This document shows positions 52,374 to 60,676 of a DNA stretch of 64,000 bases, piece after piece; within the stretch, counting starts at the first letter, position 1; every line of letters begins with the position of its first letter. Position numbers and translations under genes: made by a program. Origin of the DNA: Pseudomonas chlororaphis (lineage in GTDB: Bacteria; Pseudomonadota; Gammaproteobacteria; Pseudomonadales; Pseudomonadaceae); contig NZ_MSCT01000008.1 in NCBI RefSeq assembly GCF_001921865.1, positions 527,208 through 591,207 of the forward strand, read 5' to 3'. The notes beneath the pieces are model-generated. The model was not told the DNA's origin. It searched no databases and saw nothing but the letters and a program-made list of their open reading frames with translations.

Positions 52374-52437
52374 TCAGCTCCTCTCTAAGGCCTGTTGCTG
52401 AACTCGGTAGCGCAGGACCTGGAGCACTCGACCGCCG

Positions 52438-52735
52438 TAACTTGGTTCTGAGTACTGCTCAATCAGACGCCCTGAAGAAGCTGCGGCGTTCAACCAGGTT
52501 GCAGGCCTCAAGAAGGTTGTGGATGCCGATGTCTTCAGTTCCTGGTCCTCTAAGGATTTGGCTGGGGAGGTGCTGGACCCCTAAGGTGCCGGCGGCGTAT
52601 TGCTTGAGCAGATCCATGGCTATCCTCTCGGCGGCTTGGATGAGGCACGTCTGGCCGACAAGGTCTTCGGCATGGGCGCGCGCCTCGCTTTGGCTGCCGA
52701 GGACTGCTTTTCAAGGCTCCGTTCATGGTCGCCTC
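52438..52735 (+). pseudogene. Gene remnant interrupted by stops
   Basis: In one frame the plus strand reads EEAAAFNQVAGLKKVVDADV, FSSWSSKDLAGEVLDP, a stop, then GAGGVLLEQIHGYPLGGLDE and ARLADKVFGMGARLALAAED. The composition is protein-like on both sides of the stop, with no start codon or ribosome site upstream. The family is not recognised. It probably belongs to the same eroded island as the fragment at 51497-52070. Confidence 0.5.
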
Positions 52736-52893
52736 CCCGGTGACAGGGCATCGGCTTTCAGGCTGCCACGCCACATAGGTAAATGACTAAGCATATCGTT
52801 GGCATCATGGCGGGTGCTCGCCTGAAACAAGTGTCCGCACTCTCAAGGCTGTGCGAGCATCTGATCACGAACTTACGGCAAGGATGCTGAACA

Positions 52894-53410
52894 ATGCTCG
52901 ATGCTCTGGAAGGCACGCCGCTCTGGGTTTACGGCGTATTTCTCTTAGTCTACTTCTACGGTTTAAGCGCTCGAAAAAAACACTCGAGAAAGCCAACGAA
53001 CCCTAATCATCACGCCGGTTATTCTGGTGATATGGTCATTCTTTTCTCTCAGCTATACAGATAGCGTTGAGCTGATTGTGGGCAGTTGGCTGACGAGAAT
53101 AGTTTTGGGTGTCCTGTCCGCACTGGTGTTGTTTCCTCGACGCGGACTTGCCTTGGATGAGGAAAGCCAGCATCTGGTCGTTCCCGGTACCTGGAAAGTC
53201 CTTGGTATCTCGCTTCTCTTTTTTGCCGTGAAATACTTCATCGGTTATCAAGCAGCTGTGCATCCAGAGGATTCAGCCGATGTGGAAATGCTTATCCTGG
53301 CTGGTGCCGCGTCAGGGTTTGCCGTCGGTTTATTCTGCGGGCGTACCGGTACTTTCTACCGGGAATGGCTTTCACTTCGAGATGTCAAAGAACGTAAGCA
53401 TACGGTCTGA
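52894..53410 (+). pseudogene. Membrane protein gene broken by one frameshift (DUF6622-like)
   Basis: An ATG at 52894 with AAGGA upstream opens MLDALEGTPLWVYGVFLLVY, which runs out of frame after an A7 run (52974-52980). Skipping one base there continues as ESQRTLIITPVILVIWSFFS and then in a 127-residue frame (53027-53410) to the stop. The joined product, about 171 residues with four membrane segments, resembles the DUF6622 family (assignment from memory). Either the gene is a recent pseudogene, or there is a sequence error or a rare +1 shift. Confidence 0.7.
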
Positions 53411-53908
53411 TCTTGCTCGTTTGACTCTCTAGGACGGTTGATTTCCCCTCTGGTCCTGTCGCCAGGGGCTGTCAGTGAAATCGTCATGTGATCTGCCGGA
53501 GAATTACCCTGCTGAATCATGGATATTCATGGGCACCTTAGTCGGCTTCAAGCGCTGCAATGGTTTCATCGACGCTACCAAAACACTTCGTTGCTTACTT
53601 CAAGTACTGAGTTGCTCATGTCATGCGCTTCGGTTCCGATTGTTATCCCAAAGCCCGATTACTTGAACAGGCTTCAGTGAGGTTTCGTATTACTGCCTCG
53701 TTACGCTTATCTGGGGCATTCGCCAGTTCGGCGTCCCTCGTCTGTGGCAGGCTCTTCCTACGTTTCTTTCCTATGCCCAATTCACTCCATGAGTAGGCAC
53801 GAAATCGCTGGATTTAGGAAAAAATATCAACACTTTAGGATTTTTCTTAAATCCTAGATTTGTTCCGCCTGATAAAACCTCCTTCTGAAATTCATGAGGG
53901 AGCGCAGC
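53411..53908. other. Intergenic region, AT-richer
   Basis: About 500 bases. The frame at 53475-53666 has no ribosome site or recognisable protein pattern. The only structure seen is an inverted repeat at 53836-53856. Composition suggests continued erosion of the flanking island. Confidence 0.5.
53836..53856. promoter_or_regulatory. Inverted repeat upstream of the secreted DUF3757-like gene
   Basis: TAGGATTT, TTCTT, AAATCCTA: a perfect 8-bp dyad 53 nt before the start. It could be an operator; no T run makes it a typical terminator. Confidence 0.45.
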
Positions 53909-54385
53909 GTGCGTAGATTGGTATGTTGGGGGTTGCTGTGTTCGCAGTTGTTTACATTCGTGTATGCCGCGCCTGGCAGCAATTATTTCGATATCCCGGA
54001 TTGGTCGGGTGACCAGGAGTCTTGCCCGGTGCCGCGCGACATCAATAGCAAGGTGGGGGTTTTTACTGCGCCTGCCAAAAACGAAGGCGCTGAATGGGTG
54101 GGGGTGTTGCTGGACGGTGCCATGGAAACCATCACACATTTTGAAAAAAGCTATTTTGTGTTAACTCGAGAAGGCGTTGATAAGGTTGGTTTTATAAATA
54201 ACTGCATATATCAGACCTCTGGCGGCAGGTATTTGAATATGCGTCTTGACCTTGGCGCCAATTACAAGCAGGTCATGTGGATTGGGAATTCGTTGTCATG
54301 GAAAACGTCTAGGGATTTTTCCTCGTCAACGATTTTGGAATGCACTGATACTTATCGAGATGCATGCAGTTTTTATCTGAGATGA
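53909..54385 (+). CDS. Small secreted protein, DUF3757-like
   Basis: 158 residues from a GTG at 53909 with GAGGGAG six bases upstream; the ATG at 53894 overlaps that site. The signal peptide is LVCWGLLCSQLFTFVYAAPG. The mature part begins CPVPRDINSKVGVFTAPAKN and has several cysteines that may form disulphides. It resembles the DUF3757 family of Pseudomonas and other proteobacteria (from memory). The GC content is lower than the neighbours. Function unknown. Confidence 0.6.
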   Translation: MRRLVCWGLLCSQLFTFVYAAPGSNYFDIPDWSGDQESCPVPRDINSKVGVFTAPAKNEGAEWVGVLLDGAMETITHFEKSYFVLTREGVDKVGFINNCIYQTSGGRYLNMRLDLGANYKQVMWIGNSLSWKTSRDFSSSTILECTDTYRDACSFYLR

Positions 54386-54563
54386 ATAGCTGTGTTGTAT
54401 CGAGGATTTTGTCGTTCGTTGAGTCAGCGAATTGCTCAATTTTTTCAGCAAAACCATCATTTCTGGTGTCTATGTGTTTCACGAGGTTTTCAAGTCAACT
54501 TCGGGTTTTATGCGTACACGATTATTGCGGTGTAGGTAGAGCATGATCAAACAGGGAGCGGGT

Positions 54564-54926
54564 ATGAAAAACAGAGCAACAGTCATTTGTGCGCAAGGAG
54601 GGCAAATTCTTTTTGTTCGCAAGGCTCGCTCCAAATGGGTTTTACCGGGCGGTAAAGTCGAACCGGGTGAGTCTCTCGCTGCTGCTGCGATACGTGAGTT
54701 GCGCGAAGAAACGGGGCTGGATGCCAATGAAGTCCTTTACCTCCTGGAGTTTGAGGCCGGCAATGTGCGGCATCATGTGTTTGAGGTTTCTGTGGTTGAT
54801 GCCGAAAGCGCCCGGCCGAGGAATGAGATCGCGGCGATCGGTTGGTATGCCTACGGTACTGCCAGAGATATGGACACAACGGTAGCGACCAAGAGCATTG
54901 TGGGTTCGTTTTTACGCCGACTGTAA
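54564..54926 (+). CDS. Nudix hydrolase
   Basis: 120 residues from the ATG at 54564, which has GGGAG upstream. The Nudix box [20 protein letters not shown] followed by ETGL is complete (G-x5-E-x7-RE-x2-EE-x-G), at about residues 33-56. The enzyme should hydrolyse a nucleoside diphosphate linked to another group, with Mg2+. The specificity (oxidised nucleotide, sugar nucleotide or cap) is not evident. Confidence 0.9.
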   Translation: MKNRATVICAQGGQILFVRKARSKWVLPGGKVEPGESLAAAAIRELREETGLDANEVLYLLEFEAGNVRHHVFEVSVVDAESARPRNEIAAIGWYAYGTARDMDTTVATKSIVGSFLRRL

Positions 54927-54954
54927 CCGAGGTTGCTGTAGAAGTTAATGGATG

Positions 54955-54979
54955 AAAAGCCCACCTTGTGCGGGCTTTT
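54955..54979 (+). terminator. Terminator of the Nudix gene
   Basis: AAAAGCCC, 9-nt loop, GGGCTTTT, 28 nt past the stop. Confidence 0.8.
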
Positions 54980-55083
54980 GGTTCTTTGGTCGTGAACGAG
55001 GTGGCCGATAGGTCATTTGTTCCCGGTGAGGGCTTACCGGATGTGGTTCGGGTGGTACAGTCGCGTTTTCACGGCGAGGTAGC

Positions 55084-55437
55084 ATGATGCGGGTGTTGAT
55101 GGCGTTAATGGTTACGGCTTTGCTGGCAGGCTGTGCCGGCTCGGCGATGAATGATGCGCGCTCGAAGAGCCCCAACAAGGTGCTCTTGTCCGCCAAGGCG
55201 GAGCAGGTCGTGGCGCAGTGTGTGCAGTTTGCCTGGCAGGATGAGGCGGTGTTCGGTGTAGATGCTGCGGCTTATCTGGAGTCTGTGAATCTGGGTGGCT
55301 ATACGGTCTACACCCGTTCGGCGGAGTCCTTTGCTGACATTCGGGGGCAGGCTTCGGGAACCGTTGTCAATTATTACGCAATCCAAGATAACTGGATTGC
55401 CAAACGTAGGCTGGCAGCGTTGGCAACCTGTCTGTAA
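55084..55437 (+). CDS. Small lipoprotein of unknown function
   Basis: 117 residues. The lipobox LLAGC is at about 13-17 after a hydrophobic stretch (VLMALMVTAL). The mature part has two more cysteines (QCVQFAW and ATCL) that could pair. It should be anchored to a membrane facing the periplasm. The second ATG at 55087 is an equally likely start. It is followed by its own terminator. No family is recognised. Confidence 0.75.
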   Translation: MMRVLMALMVTALLAGCAGSAMNDARSKSPNKVLLSAKAEQVVAQCVQFAWQDEAVFGVDAAAYLESVNLGGYTVYTRSAESFADIRGQASGTVVNYYAIQDNWIAKRRLAALATCL

Positions 55438-55470
55438 TTTTTAGCTGCGTGTTATTCACAGTAAGATATT

Positions 55471-55497
55471 CATAAACCCGGTATTACCGGGTTTATG
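55471..55497 (+). terminator. Terminator of the lipoprotein gene
   Basis: A perfect 13-bp inverted repeat (CATAAACCCGGTA arm) with a 1-nt centre, followed by a T-rich stretch, 34 nt past the stop. Confidence 0.75.
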
Positions 55498-55744
55498 GTT
55501 TTCAGGTTTTTTTCTAAAGAGTTAGTTTCGGGTATATAGAGTTTGGTTCGTTATTTTCTTGTGTAAGATATTTGCCTCTGATCTTGTAAGTTTGTACTGC
55601 AATTTTCTGGCTGCCCGCGGCAGTTGTTGGGGTGTGACAATTTGCTCGTCGTTTTCCGTGTCAGGGCGGTAGACAAAGCATTGATTTGAACTAGTTTGAA
55701 AGCTCTCCTGAAGGAGGTTTTATTTAATCAATGGAGTGAAAATC
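55498..55744. other. Leader region of the chitin-degradation genes
   Basis: About 250 bases of AT-rich sequence upstream of the LPMO gene. Two good purine-rich sites lie near its end (AAGGAGG at 55711-55717 and GGAG at 55733-55736). No gene was found; a promoter is likely but no clear -35/-10 pair was found by eye. Confidence 0.4.
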
Positions 55745-56374
55745 ATGAACAAACCATTAGTTCACCCCAAACACGGTCGTGTTGTCTCCCCATCCAGTCG
55801 TGGTGCTGTTGCTGTCGAGCTTGGGGTTCTGGGGACCTGGCAAGTCAATGAGATGGAGGGCGGCAAGAACTTCCCGTCCCTGGTTGCCGGGCCATTTCCG
55901 AAACCCTATGAAAGCGACGTCGCAAGCGTCGTACCGCCAGCGGATGGACACATCCTGAGCGGCGGCAAGACCGATGAACGTGATTGCCTCAACTTCACCA
56001 ACGAGGAGATGACGAAGAAGCTCGGGCGCTCGTTCTCCTGGCCGTTGCTCAATGTCGATCCGGGCCAGGTGTTCCAGGTCAAGTGGGAATACACCGCCCC
56101 CCATGTAACTCGTGGCTACAGCTGGTTTATCACTAAAGACGGCTGGGACCCGAAGCAGCGTATCAGCCGTGCGCAACTAGAGCCGCAGGCGTTCTTCAAG
56201 GACTTTTACACCCAGGTTCCCTACGACAAGCACAGCGATGAAATGAAGGCCAAGGTCGAGCATCAGGTAACCCTACCGAAAAACAAGAAAGGCCATCATG
56301 TCATTGTGCTGGCATGGATTGTCGCCAACACCGGGAACGCTTTCTATCAGGCGTTCGACGTCGACTTTAAATAA
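55745..56374 (+). CDS. AA10-family lytic polysaccharide monooxygenase without visible signal peptide
   Basis: 209 residues. It matches the chitin-active AA10 fold: the N-terminal HGRVVSPSSRGA, the second copper histidine in EYTAPHVTRGYSWFITKDGW, and NAFYQAFDVDFK at the end with the axial phenylalanine. LPMOs cleave crystalline chitin oxidatively; the copper site needs a histidine as the first residue of the mature protein. Here that histidine (H10) follows only MNKPLVHPK, with no hydrophobic signal peptide, so normal Sec export and processing are not evident. GGAG lies upstream of the ATG at 55745. It is followed by a chitinase gene, 46 nt away. Confidence 0.88.
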   Translation: MNKPLVHPKHGRVVSPSSRGAVAVELGVLGTWQVNEMEGGKNFPSLVAGPFPKPYESDVASVVPPADGHILSGGKTDERDCLNFTNEEMTKKLGRSFSWPLLNVDPGQVFQVKWEYTAPHVTRGYSWFITKDGWDPKQRISRAQLEPQAFFKDFYTQVPYDKHSDEMKAKVEHQVTLPKNKKGHHVIVLAWIVANTGNAFYQAFDVDFK

Positions 56375-56420
56375 CGGCAAAAGTTGTATTTCTCTTTAAA
56401 TGGTTCTGAAGGATTAGAAC

Positions 56421-57884
56421 GTGAACAAGATCAACTTTGCATCGGTAAAGACTCAGGCGAATGATTCGGCATCGTTGATGCCCTCGATCGCTGGCAAGAA
56501 GATACTCATGGGCTTCTGGCACAACTGGCCCGCCGGTGCCAGTGACGGCTACCAGCAGGGGCAGTTCGCCAACCTCGACCTGGTGGACATACCCAAGGAG
56601 TACAACGTGGTGGCGGTGGCCTTTATGAAGGGCAACGGCATTCCCACCTTCAAACCTTACAATCTGTCGGACGAGGAGTTCCGGCGCCAGGTTGGTGTGC
56701 TCAACAGCCAGGGCCGGGCGGTGCTGATCTCCCTTGGCGGCGCGGACGCGCATATCGAGTTGCACAAGGGCAATGAACAAGCGCTGGCCAACGAAATCAT
56801 TCGCCTGGTGGAAACCTATGGCTTCGATGGACTGGATATCGACCTTGAACAAAGCGCTATCGACTTTGCCGACAACAAGACCGTGTTGCCGGCGGCGCTC
56901 AAGCTGGTGAAAGACCACTACGCTGGTGAGGGCAAGCATTTCATCATCAGCATGGCGCCGGAGTTTCCCTACCTCACGACCGGCGGCAAATATGTCGGTT
57001 ACATTCAGGCGCTCGAGGGGTACTACGATTTCATCGCGCCGCAGTACTACAACCAGGGCGGCGACGGTTTATGGGTCCAGGAGCTCAACGACGGAAAAGG
57101 CGACTGGCTTGCCCAGAACAACGATGCCAAGAAGGAAGACTTCCTGTTTTATCTGACGCAGAGCCTGGTGACCGGCACCCGTGGTTATATCGCCATTGCG
57201 GCCGACAAGTTCGTGATCGGCTTGCCGGCCAACGTCGATGCGGCGGCCACCGGCTATGTCATTGACCCCGCGGCGGTGAGCAACGCCTTCAAGCGACTGG
57301 ATCGGGCCGGGTTGATGATCAAGGGCCTGATGACTTGGTCGGTCAACTGGGATGACGGCCTCAACAAGTATGGTGTGCGTTACAACTGGGAGTTCCGCAA
57401 TCGTTATGCGCCGCTTATCCATGGCGGTAGCGGCGGGGAGCGGCCTTCGGCCCCCGGCAACCTGTTTTCCCCTGCGCAGACGGAAGGAAGCGTTACCTTG
57501 AGCTGGAGTGCCGCCAGCGGCGCTCGGCCGATCGAGCTCTACACCTTGTACCGCAATGGCAAGTCGGTGGGGCAGACGGCCTCCCTGACCTTGAAGGACG
57601 AGGGGCTGACGGCTGATACGCTGTACAGCTATTTTGTCAGCGCCACGGACGCCCAGGGCAATCAGTCGCTGCCCAGCGCTAGCCTGAACGTCAAGACCGC
57701 TGGCGGGGTTCCAGACCCGCAATACCCGGAATGGCAGTTGAACCATCACTACCGCAAGGATGACGGCGTGACTTACGAGGGCAACCTGTATCTGTGTTTT
57801 CAGGAACATACTTCGAACGCCGGCTGGACACCGGATGTCGCCTTTACCCTGTGGGCCAAGGTGGCGGTCCAGCGACGCGCGTGA
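56421..57884 (+). CDS. GH18 chitinase with FN3 and chitin-binding domains, no visible signal peptide
   Basis: 487 residues. The GH18 barrel (about 25-335) carries the catalytic DGLDIDLE (near residue 139-146), with PQYYNQGG and MTWSVNWDDG. A fibronectin III-like domain (about 345-430) and a C-terminal CBM5/12-type chitin-binding domain (PEWQLNHHYRKDDGVTYEGN, then WTPDVAFTLW) follow. The N-terminus (MNKINFASVKTQANDSASLM) is polar and has no hydrophobic core. With the LPMO it should degrade chitin. How the pair leaves the cell is not shown; release by lysis or a dedicated export route is inference. Confidence 0.92.
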   Translation: MNKINFASVKTQANDSASLMPSIAGKKILMGFWHNWPAGASDGYQQGQFANLDLVDIPKEYNVVAVAFMKGNGIPTFKPYNLSDEEFRRQVGVLNSQGRAVLISLGGADAHIELHKGNEQALANEIIRLVETYGFDGLDIDLEQSAIDFADNKTVLPAALKLVKDHYAGEGKHFIISMAPEFPYLTTGGKYVGYIQALEGYYDFIAPQYYNQGGDGLWVQELNDGKGDWLAQNNDAKKEDFLFYLTQSLVTGTRGYIAIAADKFVIGLPANVDAAATGYVIDPAAVSNAFKRLDRAGLMIKGLMTWSVNWDDGLNKYGVRYNWEFRNRYAPLIHGGSGGERPSAPGNLFSPAQTEGSVTLSWSAASGARPIELYTLYRNGKSVGQTASLTLKDEGLTADTLYSYFVSATDAQGNQSLPSASLNVKTAGGVPDPQYPEWQLNHHYRKDDGVTYEGNLYLCFQEHTSNAGWTPDVAFTLWAKVAVQRRA

Positions 57885-57903
57885 GCAGTGATAGAGGCAA
57901 TAC

Positions 57904-57932
57904 AAGGGCGCCCCGGGAGGGGCGCCTTTTTT
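57904..57932 (+). terminator. Terminator of the LPMO-chitinase unit
   Basis: GGCGCCCC, 4-nt loop, GGGGCGCC, then T6. Confidence 0.92.
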
Positions 57933-58017
57933 GTTGGGCGACGGCAAGGCGCAGTGGCGGGTTATGGACTAATACTGACAGGCCGTTTTCTGTCATCCAT
58001 CAAGGGAGAGTGAGGCG

Positions 58018-58479
58018 ATGCTCATGCACTGGTTTCTCGCGGCCGTACATTTGTTGGCCTTTGCCGTTGCCTTTGCAGCGGTGCTCAATCGCGGTACGGC
58101 GTTGCGTCGAGTGATCACCGAAGGAGCGGGCATTCGCCGGGTGCTGCTGGCGGATAACGGCTGGGGACTGGCCGCGGCGGCATTGTTGATTACCGGGCTG
58201 CTGCGTGCCTTCGCGGGCTATGAAAAAGGTACGGACTATTATCTGCAGCAGCCGTTGTTCCACCTGAAGATGACCTTGTTCATGATCATCCTGCTGCTTG
58301 AAGTAGTCCCAATGGTGACGCTGATCAGATGGCGAATCGCCCTGGGACGTGGCACGTCGATCGACACCGGCCGCGCCACGTTGTTTGCACGTATCAGTCA
58401 TCTGCAGGCGCTGCTGATTGTGCTGATGGTGGTGGCGGCCAGCGGCATGGCACGTGGGGTGGTGCTCAACCAGTTATGA
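58018..58479 (+). CDS. DUF2214 membrane protein
   Basis: 153 residues with four hydrophobic segments (for example WFLAAVHLLAFAVAFAAVL, GLAAAALLITGLLRAFA and LQALLIVLMVVAASGMA). The histidine at the start of the first segment (AAVHLLA) and HLKM are typical of the DUF2214 family. Inner membrane; function unknown. GGGAGAG lies upstream of the ATG. Confidence 0.8.
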   Translation: MLMHWFLAAVHLLAFAVAFAAVLNRGTALRRVITEGAGIRRVLLADNGWGLAAAALLITGLLRAFAGYEKGTDYYLQQPLFHLKMTLFMIILLLEVVPMVTLIRWRIALGRGTSIDTGRATLFARISHLQALLIVLMVVAASGMARGVVLNQL

Positions 58480-58507
58480 AGAGGCTCGAGTCTGGGGATC
58501 GAGCGTT

Positions 58508-58756
58508 CTAGCAGAGTTGGCTGAAAGCCTTGCTGATGGTTGCCCGATTGGTTTTGAACTCGGCGTGTTGTACGGGAATGATGCCGAACTCGTCGCTGAC
58601 AATGGCAAGCGCGCGGTGAAGGTAATCGACGTTGGCTTGGGAGCGAAAGGTGAAGATGCCGCGTTTGACTTCGTAGAGCCCTTCTGTCGAGCAAGCGGCA
58701 ATGGTTCGCATTGCATTCAGGTCGTTGGTGATCAGAAGGTAAGCGAACTCTTGCAT
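58508..58756 (-). CDS. Small conserved hypothetical protein
   Basis: 82 residues from the ATG at 58756, with AAGGAGAGG upstream. It is soluble, alpha/beta, with no signal peptide (MQEFAYLLITNDLNAMRTIA). No family is recognised. Its good ribosome site and coding-like composition make it likely to be real. It converges with the DUF2214 gene. Confidence 0.7.
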   Translation of the reverse strand: MQEFAYLLITNDLNAMRTIAACSTEGLYEVKRGIFTFRSQANVDYLHRALAIVSDEFGIIPVQHAEFKTNRATISKAFSQLC

Positions 58757-59083
58757 ATGACCTCTCCTTGTTCATAGAGCGTCTGCCGGTGGCAAGGGGG
58801 ACCTCGGCAGGCTCGCGGAGGCGGTAGGTTTGAAATTACTCCTCCTGCTCGTCGCCACGCTACTGAGTATTTATACAAAGACAGGAGAGAGCATTCTCCC
58901 GGCTGAGTCGTATCGACAGATTGCCGGGATGGAGTGCTATTGATCGGGGTTCGGCAAGCGCTGTTTGCCAAGGCTGGCGATTGCGCTGCTGCTATCTGAA
59001 GGGGGAGGTAAGGAGGGAATCAAATCAACGACGACGCTGCGCCAGCCATTGTGGTGAGACAAAGGGCTGGCCGCTCATGACGC
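58757..59083. other. Intergenic region between a small gene and rsmE
   Basis: About 330 bases. No coding frame with a ribosome site is seen on either strand. It should contain the promoter of the 82-residue gene and the 3' end of the rsmE transcript, but no strong terminator is visible. Confidence 0.4.
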
Positions 59084-59278
59084 TCAAGGTGTTTCGCGTT
59101 TGTCCGGAGCTGTGAGGCCGGCTTGGATCCGTTGATAGATTTCTTCGCGATGAACTGCGACGTCTTTCGGGGCATTGATGCCGATCCGGACTTGCTGGCC
59201 GCTAACGCCCAGAATGGTGATCGTGATGTCGTCACCGATATTTATGCTTTCACCGACTTTGCGGGTGAGTATCAGCAT
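59084..59278 (-). CDS. rsmE: CsrA/RsmA-family RNA-binding regulator, RsmE type
   Basis: 64 residues: [20 protein letters not shown], then [20 protein letters not shown] and [17 protein letters not shown]. The RNA-contact residues at the two edges ([16 protein letters not shown]) are intact. The [10 protein letters not shown] core and the AGLTAPDK tail match RsmE rather than RsmA of the P. fluorescens group. RsmE binds GGA motifs in leader RNAs and represses secondary metabolism and exoenzymes until sequestered by RsmX/Y/Z under Gac control. AAGGAG, itself a GGA motif, precedes the ATG, allowing autorepression. Confidence 0.95.
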
Positions 59279-59527
59279 GATCTTCTCCTTGATTGCTTTG
59301 TAGGGCACCTGATTCAGACAGTGCAGATGTCGGTAGTGTGTATAGATTACTGCGAAGTTCCACTGTGTGGGTGCCTCTTTCTGACGCGCAGACGATGTAT
59401 TAATTCCCGAGGTGCAACTATACAGAGGCGATAAATATCATTCTCCTTGTTTTGCTCTGATTTTGTGGCGTTTGTGCAGGGGATTGGGGTGCTAAAATCG
59501 CCGCCTCAGACTTTCAAGGGGTAGGTT

Positions 59528-59899
59528 GTGCGCACAATAGCGATGATGATGGCGGTTCTAGCGTTGGCAGGGTGCGGTGAGGGCAGGAAGGTCGAGGCCG
59601 AAAAAAAGCTGGCGCCAGTGGCCCAGGCGCAGCCGTCCCAGGCTGTCGTGAAGCCGCAATGGGATGTGCTGGTGGCCGGCACGCTGCCCCAGGCAACCAG
59701 CGATCTGGCAGGCTGGCTGATCGAGCACGGGATCATTTCCTATGTCGTCGTCGAGGATGGCAAGGATCGAGTACTGGTAGGGCCGTTCGACTCCCAGGCC
59801 GAAGCCGAAGCGAAGAAAGCCGAGTTGGTCGAGAAGCTGACCAAGGCCAAGAAGCGCAATATCGAACCGCAGGTGATCGAGCACCGCGTAGCCCCCTGA
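59528..59899 (+). CDS. SPOR-domain lipoprotein
   Basis: 123 residues from a GTG. The lipobox LALAGC is at about 11-16, followed by a linker and a SPOR domain (WDVLVAGTLPQATSDLAGWL to RVLVGPFDSQAEAEAKKAEL). It should be membrane-anchored in the periplasm and bind denuded peptidoglycan. It is divergent from rsmE by about 250 nt and converges with endA. Confidence 0.8.
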   Translation: MRTIAMMMAVLALAGCGEGRKVEAEKKLAPVAQAQPSQAVVKPQWDVLVAGTLPQATSDLAGWLIEHGIISYVVVEDGKDRVLVGPFDSQAEAEAKKAELVEKLTKAKKRNIEPQVIEHRVAP

Positions 59900-59982
59900 A
59901 CCGTGCCGCCGGCAGTTTGGGCTGATTATCCGAATCGTTGGTACTCGATCGTCTCGAAGGGCGCGGCCCGAAGCGAAGGGAC

Positions 59983-60672
59983 TCAGCCGCAGGCTTTCAG
60001 GTTGACCGGGCCGACGAATTCGTTGCCGCGGCCCATCACGCAGGCCACGCTCTGGTTACGCTGGCGCTCCCAGGGCTGCACTGGGTAGGTCTTGTTCCAG
60101 GCTTCGTAGAGCTGGCGATCCTGTTTCGACAGGCGCAGACCGTACTGCTTGCTCATATAGAAGTAGGTGCGGGCGATCATGCCGCGAATGGAAGGGCGGG
60201 GCATGACTTTCTTGGCTTTGAAGTCGACTTGGGTCAGGCACGAGCCGTACTGCCCCGATTGCGCCGGCAGCCAGCCGAAGCTGAAGTTGTTGCGGTCGCC
60301 ATTGACCTCACCGATGCTCGGCACCAGGTTGTGCAGGTCGGCTTCGGCGCGCTGATAGATCGGGTCGTGGCGCGTGCAGTTCTTGCGTCCGCCTTGTTGC
60401 CAGCATTGCCGCTGATGGCCGATCTGCCAGGCGGGCACTATATGTTCCCACTCGATACGGGCGGCGCGGTTGGCATTTTTGCGGGGCACATAACCGCAGG
60501 CGGCGAGGTTGACCCGGTTGCCACTGTATTTGCAGCCACAGTAGAACTCGGTGGATTGCGGGGCATACAGCTTCCAGGCGACTTTCTTCGCTTCGTTGAA
60601 GGTGCGGGGCGCATCGGCATGGGCATTCAGGGCAACGAAAAACAGCAGTACAGCAAAACAGCGGACAATCAT
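59983..60672 (-). CDS. endA: Endonuclease I, periplasmic/secreted
   Basis: 229 residues. The signal peptide is MIVRCFAVLLFFVALNAHAD. The endonuclease I motif EWEHIVPAWQIGHQ (catalytic histidine) and the metal-binding ADLHNLVPSIGEVNGDRNNF are intact, as are cysteines expected to form disulphides (YCGCKYS; QRQCW; KNCTRH). The enzyme cuts double-stranded DNA outside the cytoplasm. It is 4 nt behind a DUF1654 gene that carries a LexA box, so both are probably one SOS-inducible operon. The longer frame to 60789 overlaps DUF1654 and is not used. Confidence 0.94.
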   Translation of the reverse strand: MIVRCFAVLLFFVALNAHADAPRTFNEAKKVAWKLYAPQSTEFYCGCKYSGNRVNLAACGYVPRKNANRAARIEWEHIVPAWQIGHQRQCWQQGGRKNCTRHDPIYQRAEADLHNLVPSIGEVNGDRNNFSFGWLPAQSGQYGSCLTQVDFKAKKVMPRPSIRGMIARTYFYMSKQYGLRLSKQDRQLYEAWNKTYPVQPWERQRNQSVACVMGRGNEFVGPVNLKACG

Positions 60673-60676
60673 CGAT

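Noticed and set aside
52972..52984. Programmed -1 frameshift at the A7 run
   Set aside because: The -1 frame reaches a stop after eight codons; the continuing frame needs a +1 shift, so the classical slippery-site mechanism does not apply.
51330..53410. Integrative element with att repeats at tRNA-Val(GAC)
   Set aside because: No integrase and no second copy of the tRNA 3' end were seen; only decay is supported, not an active element.
53475..53666. A 63-codon plus-strand frame
   Set aside because: No ribosome site and cysteine/serine-rich noise-like composition.
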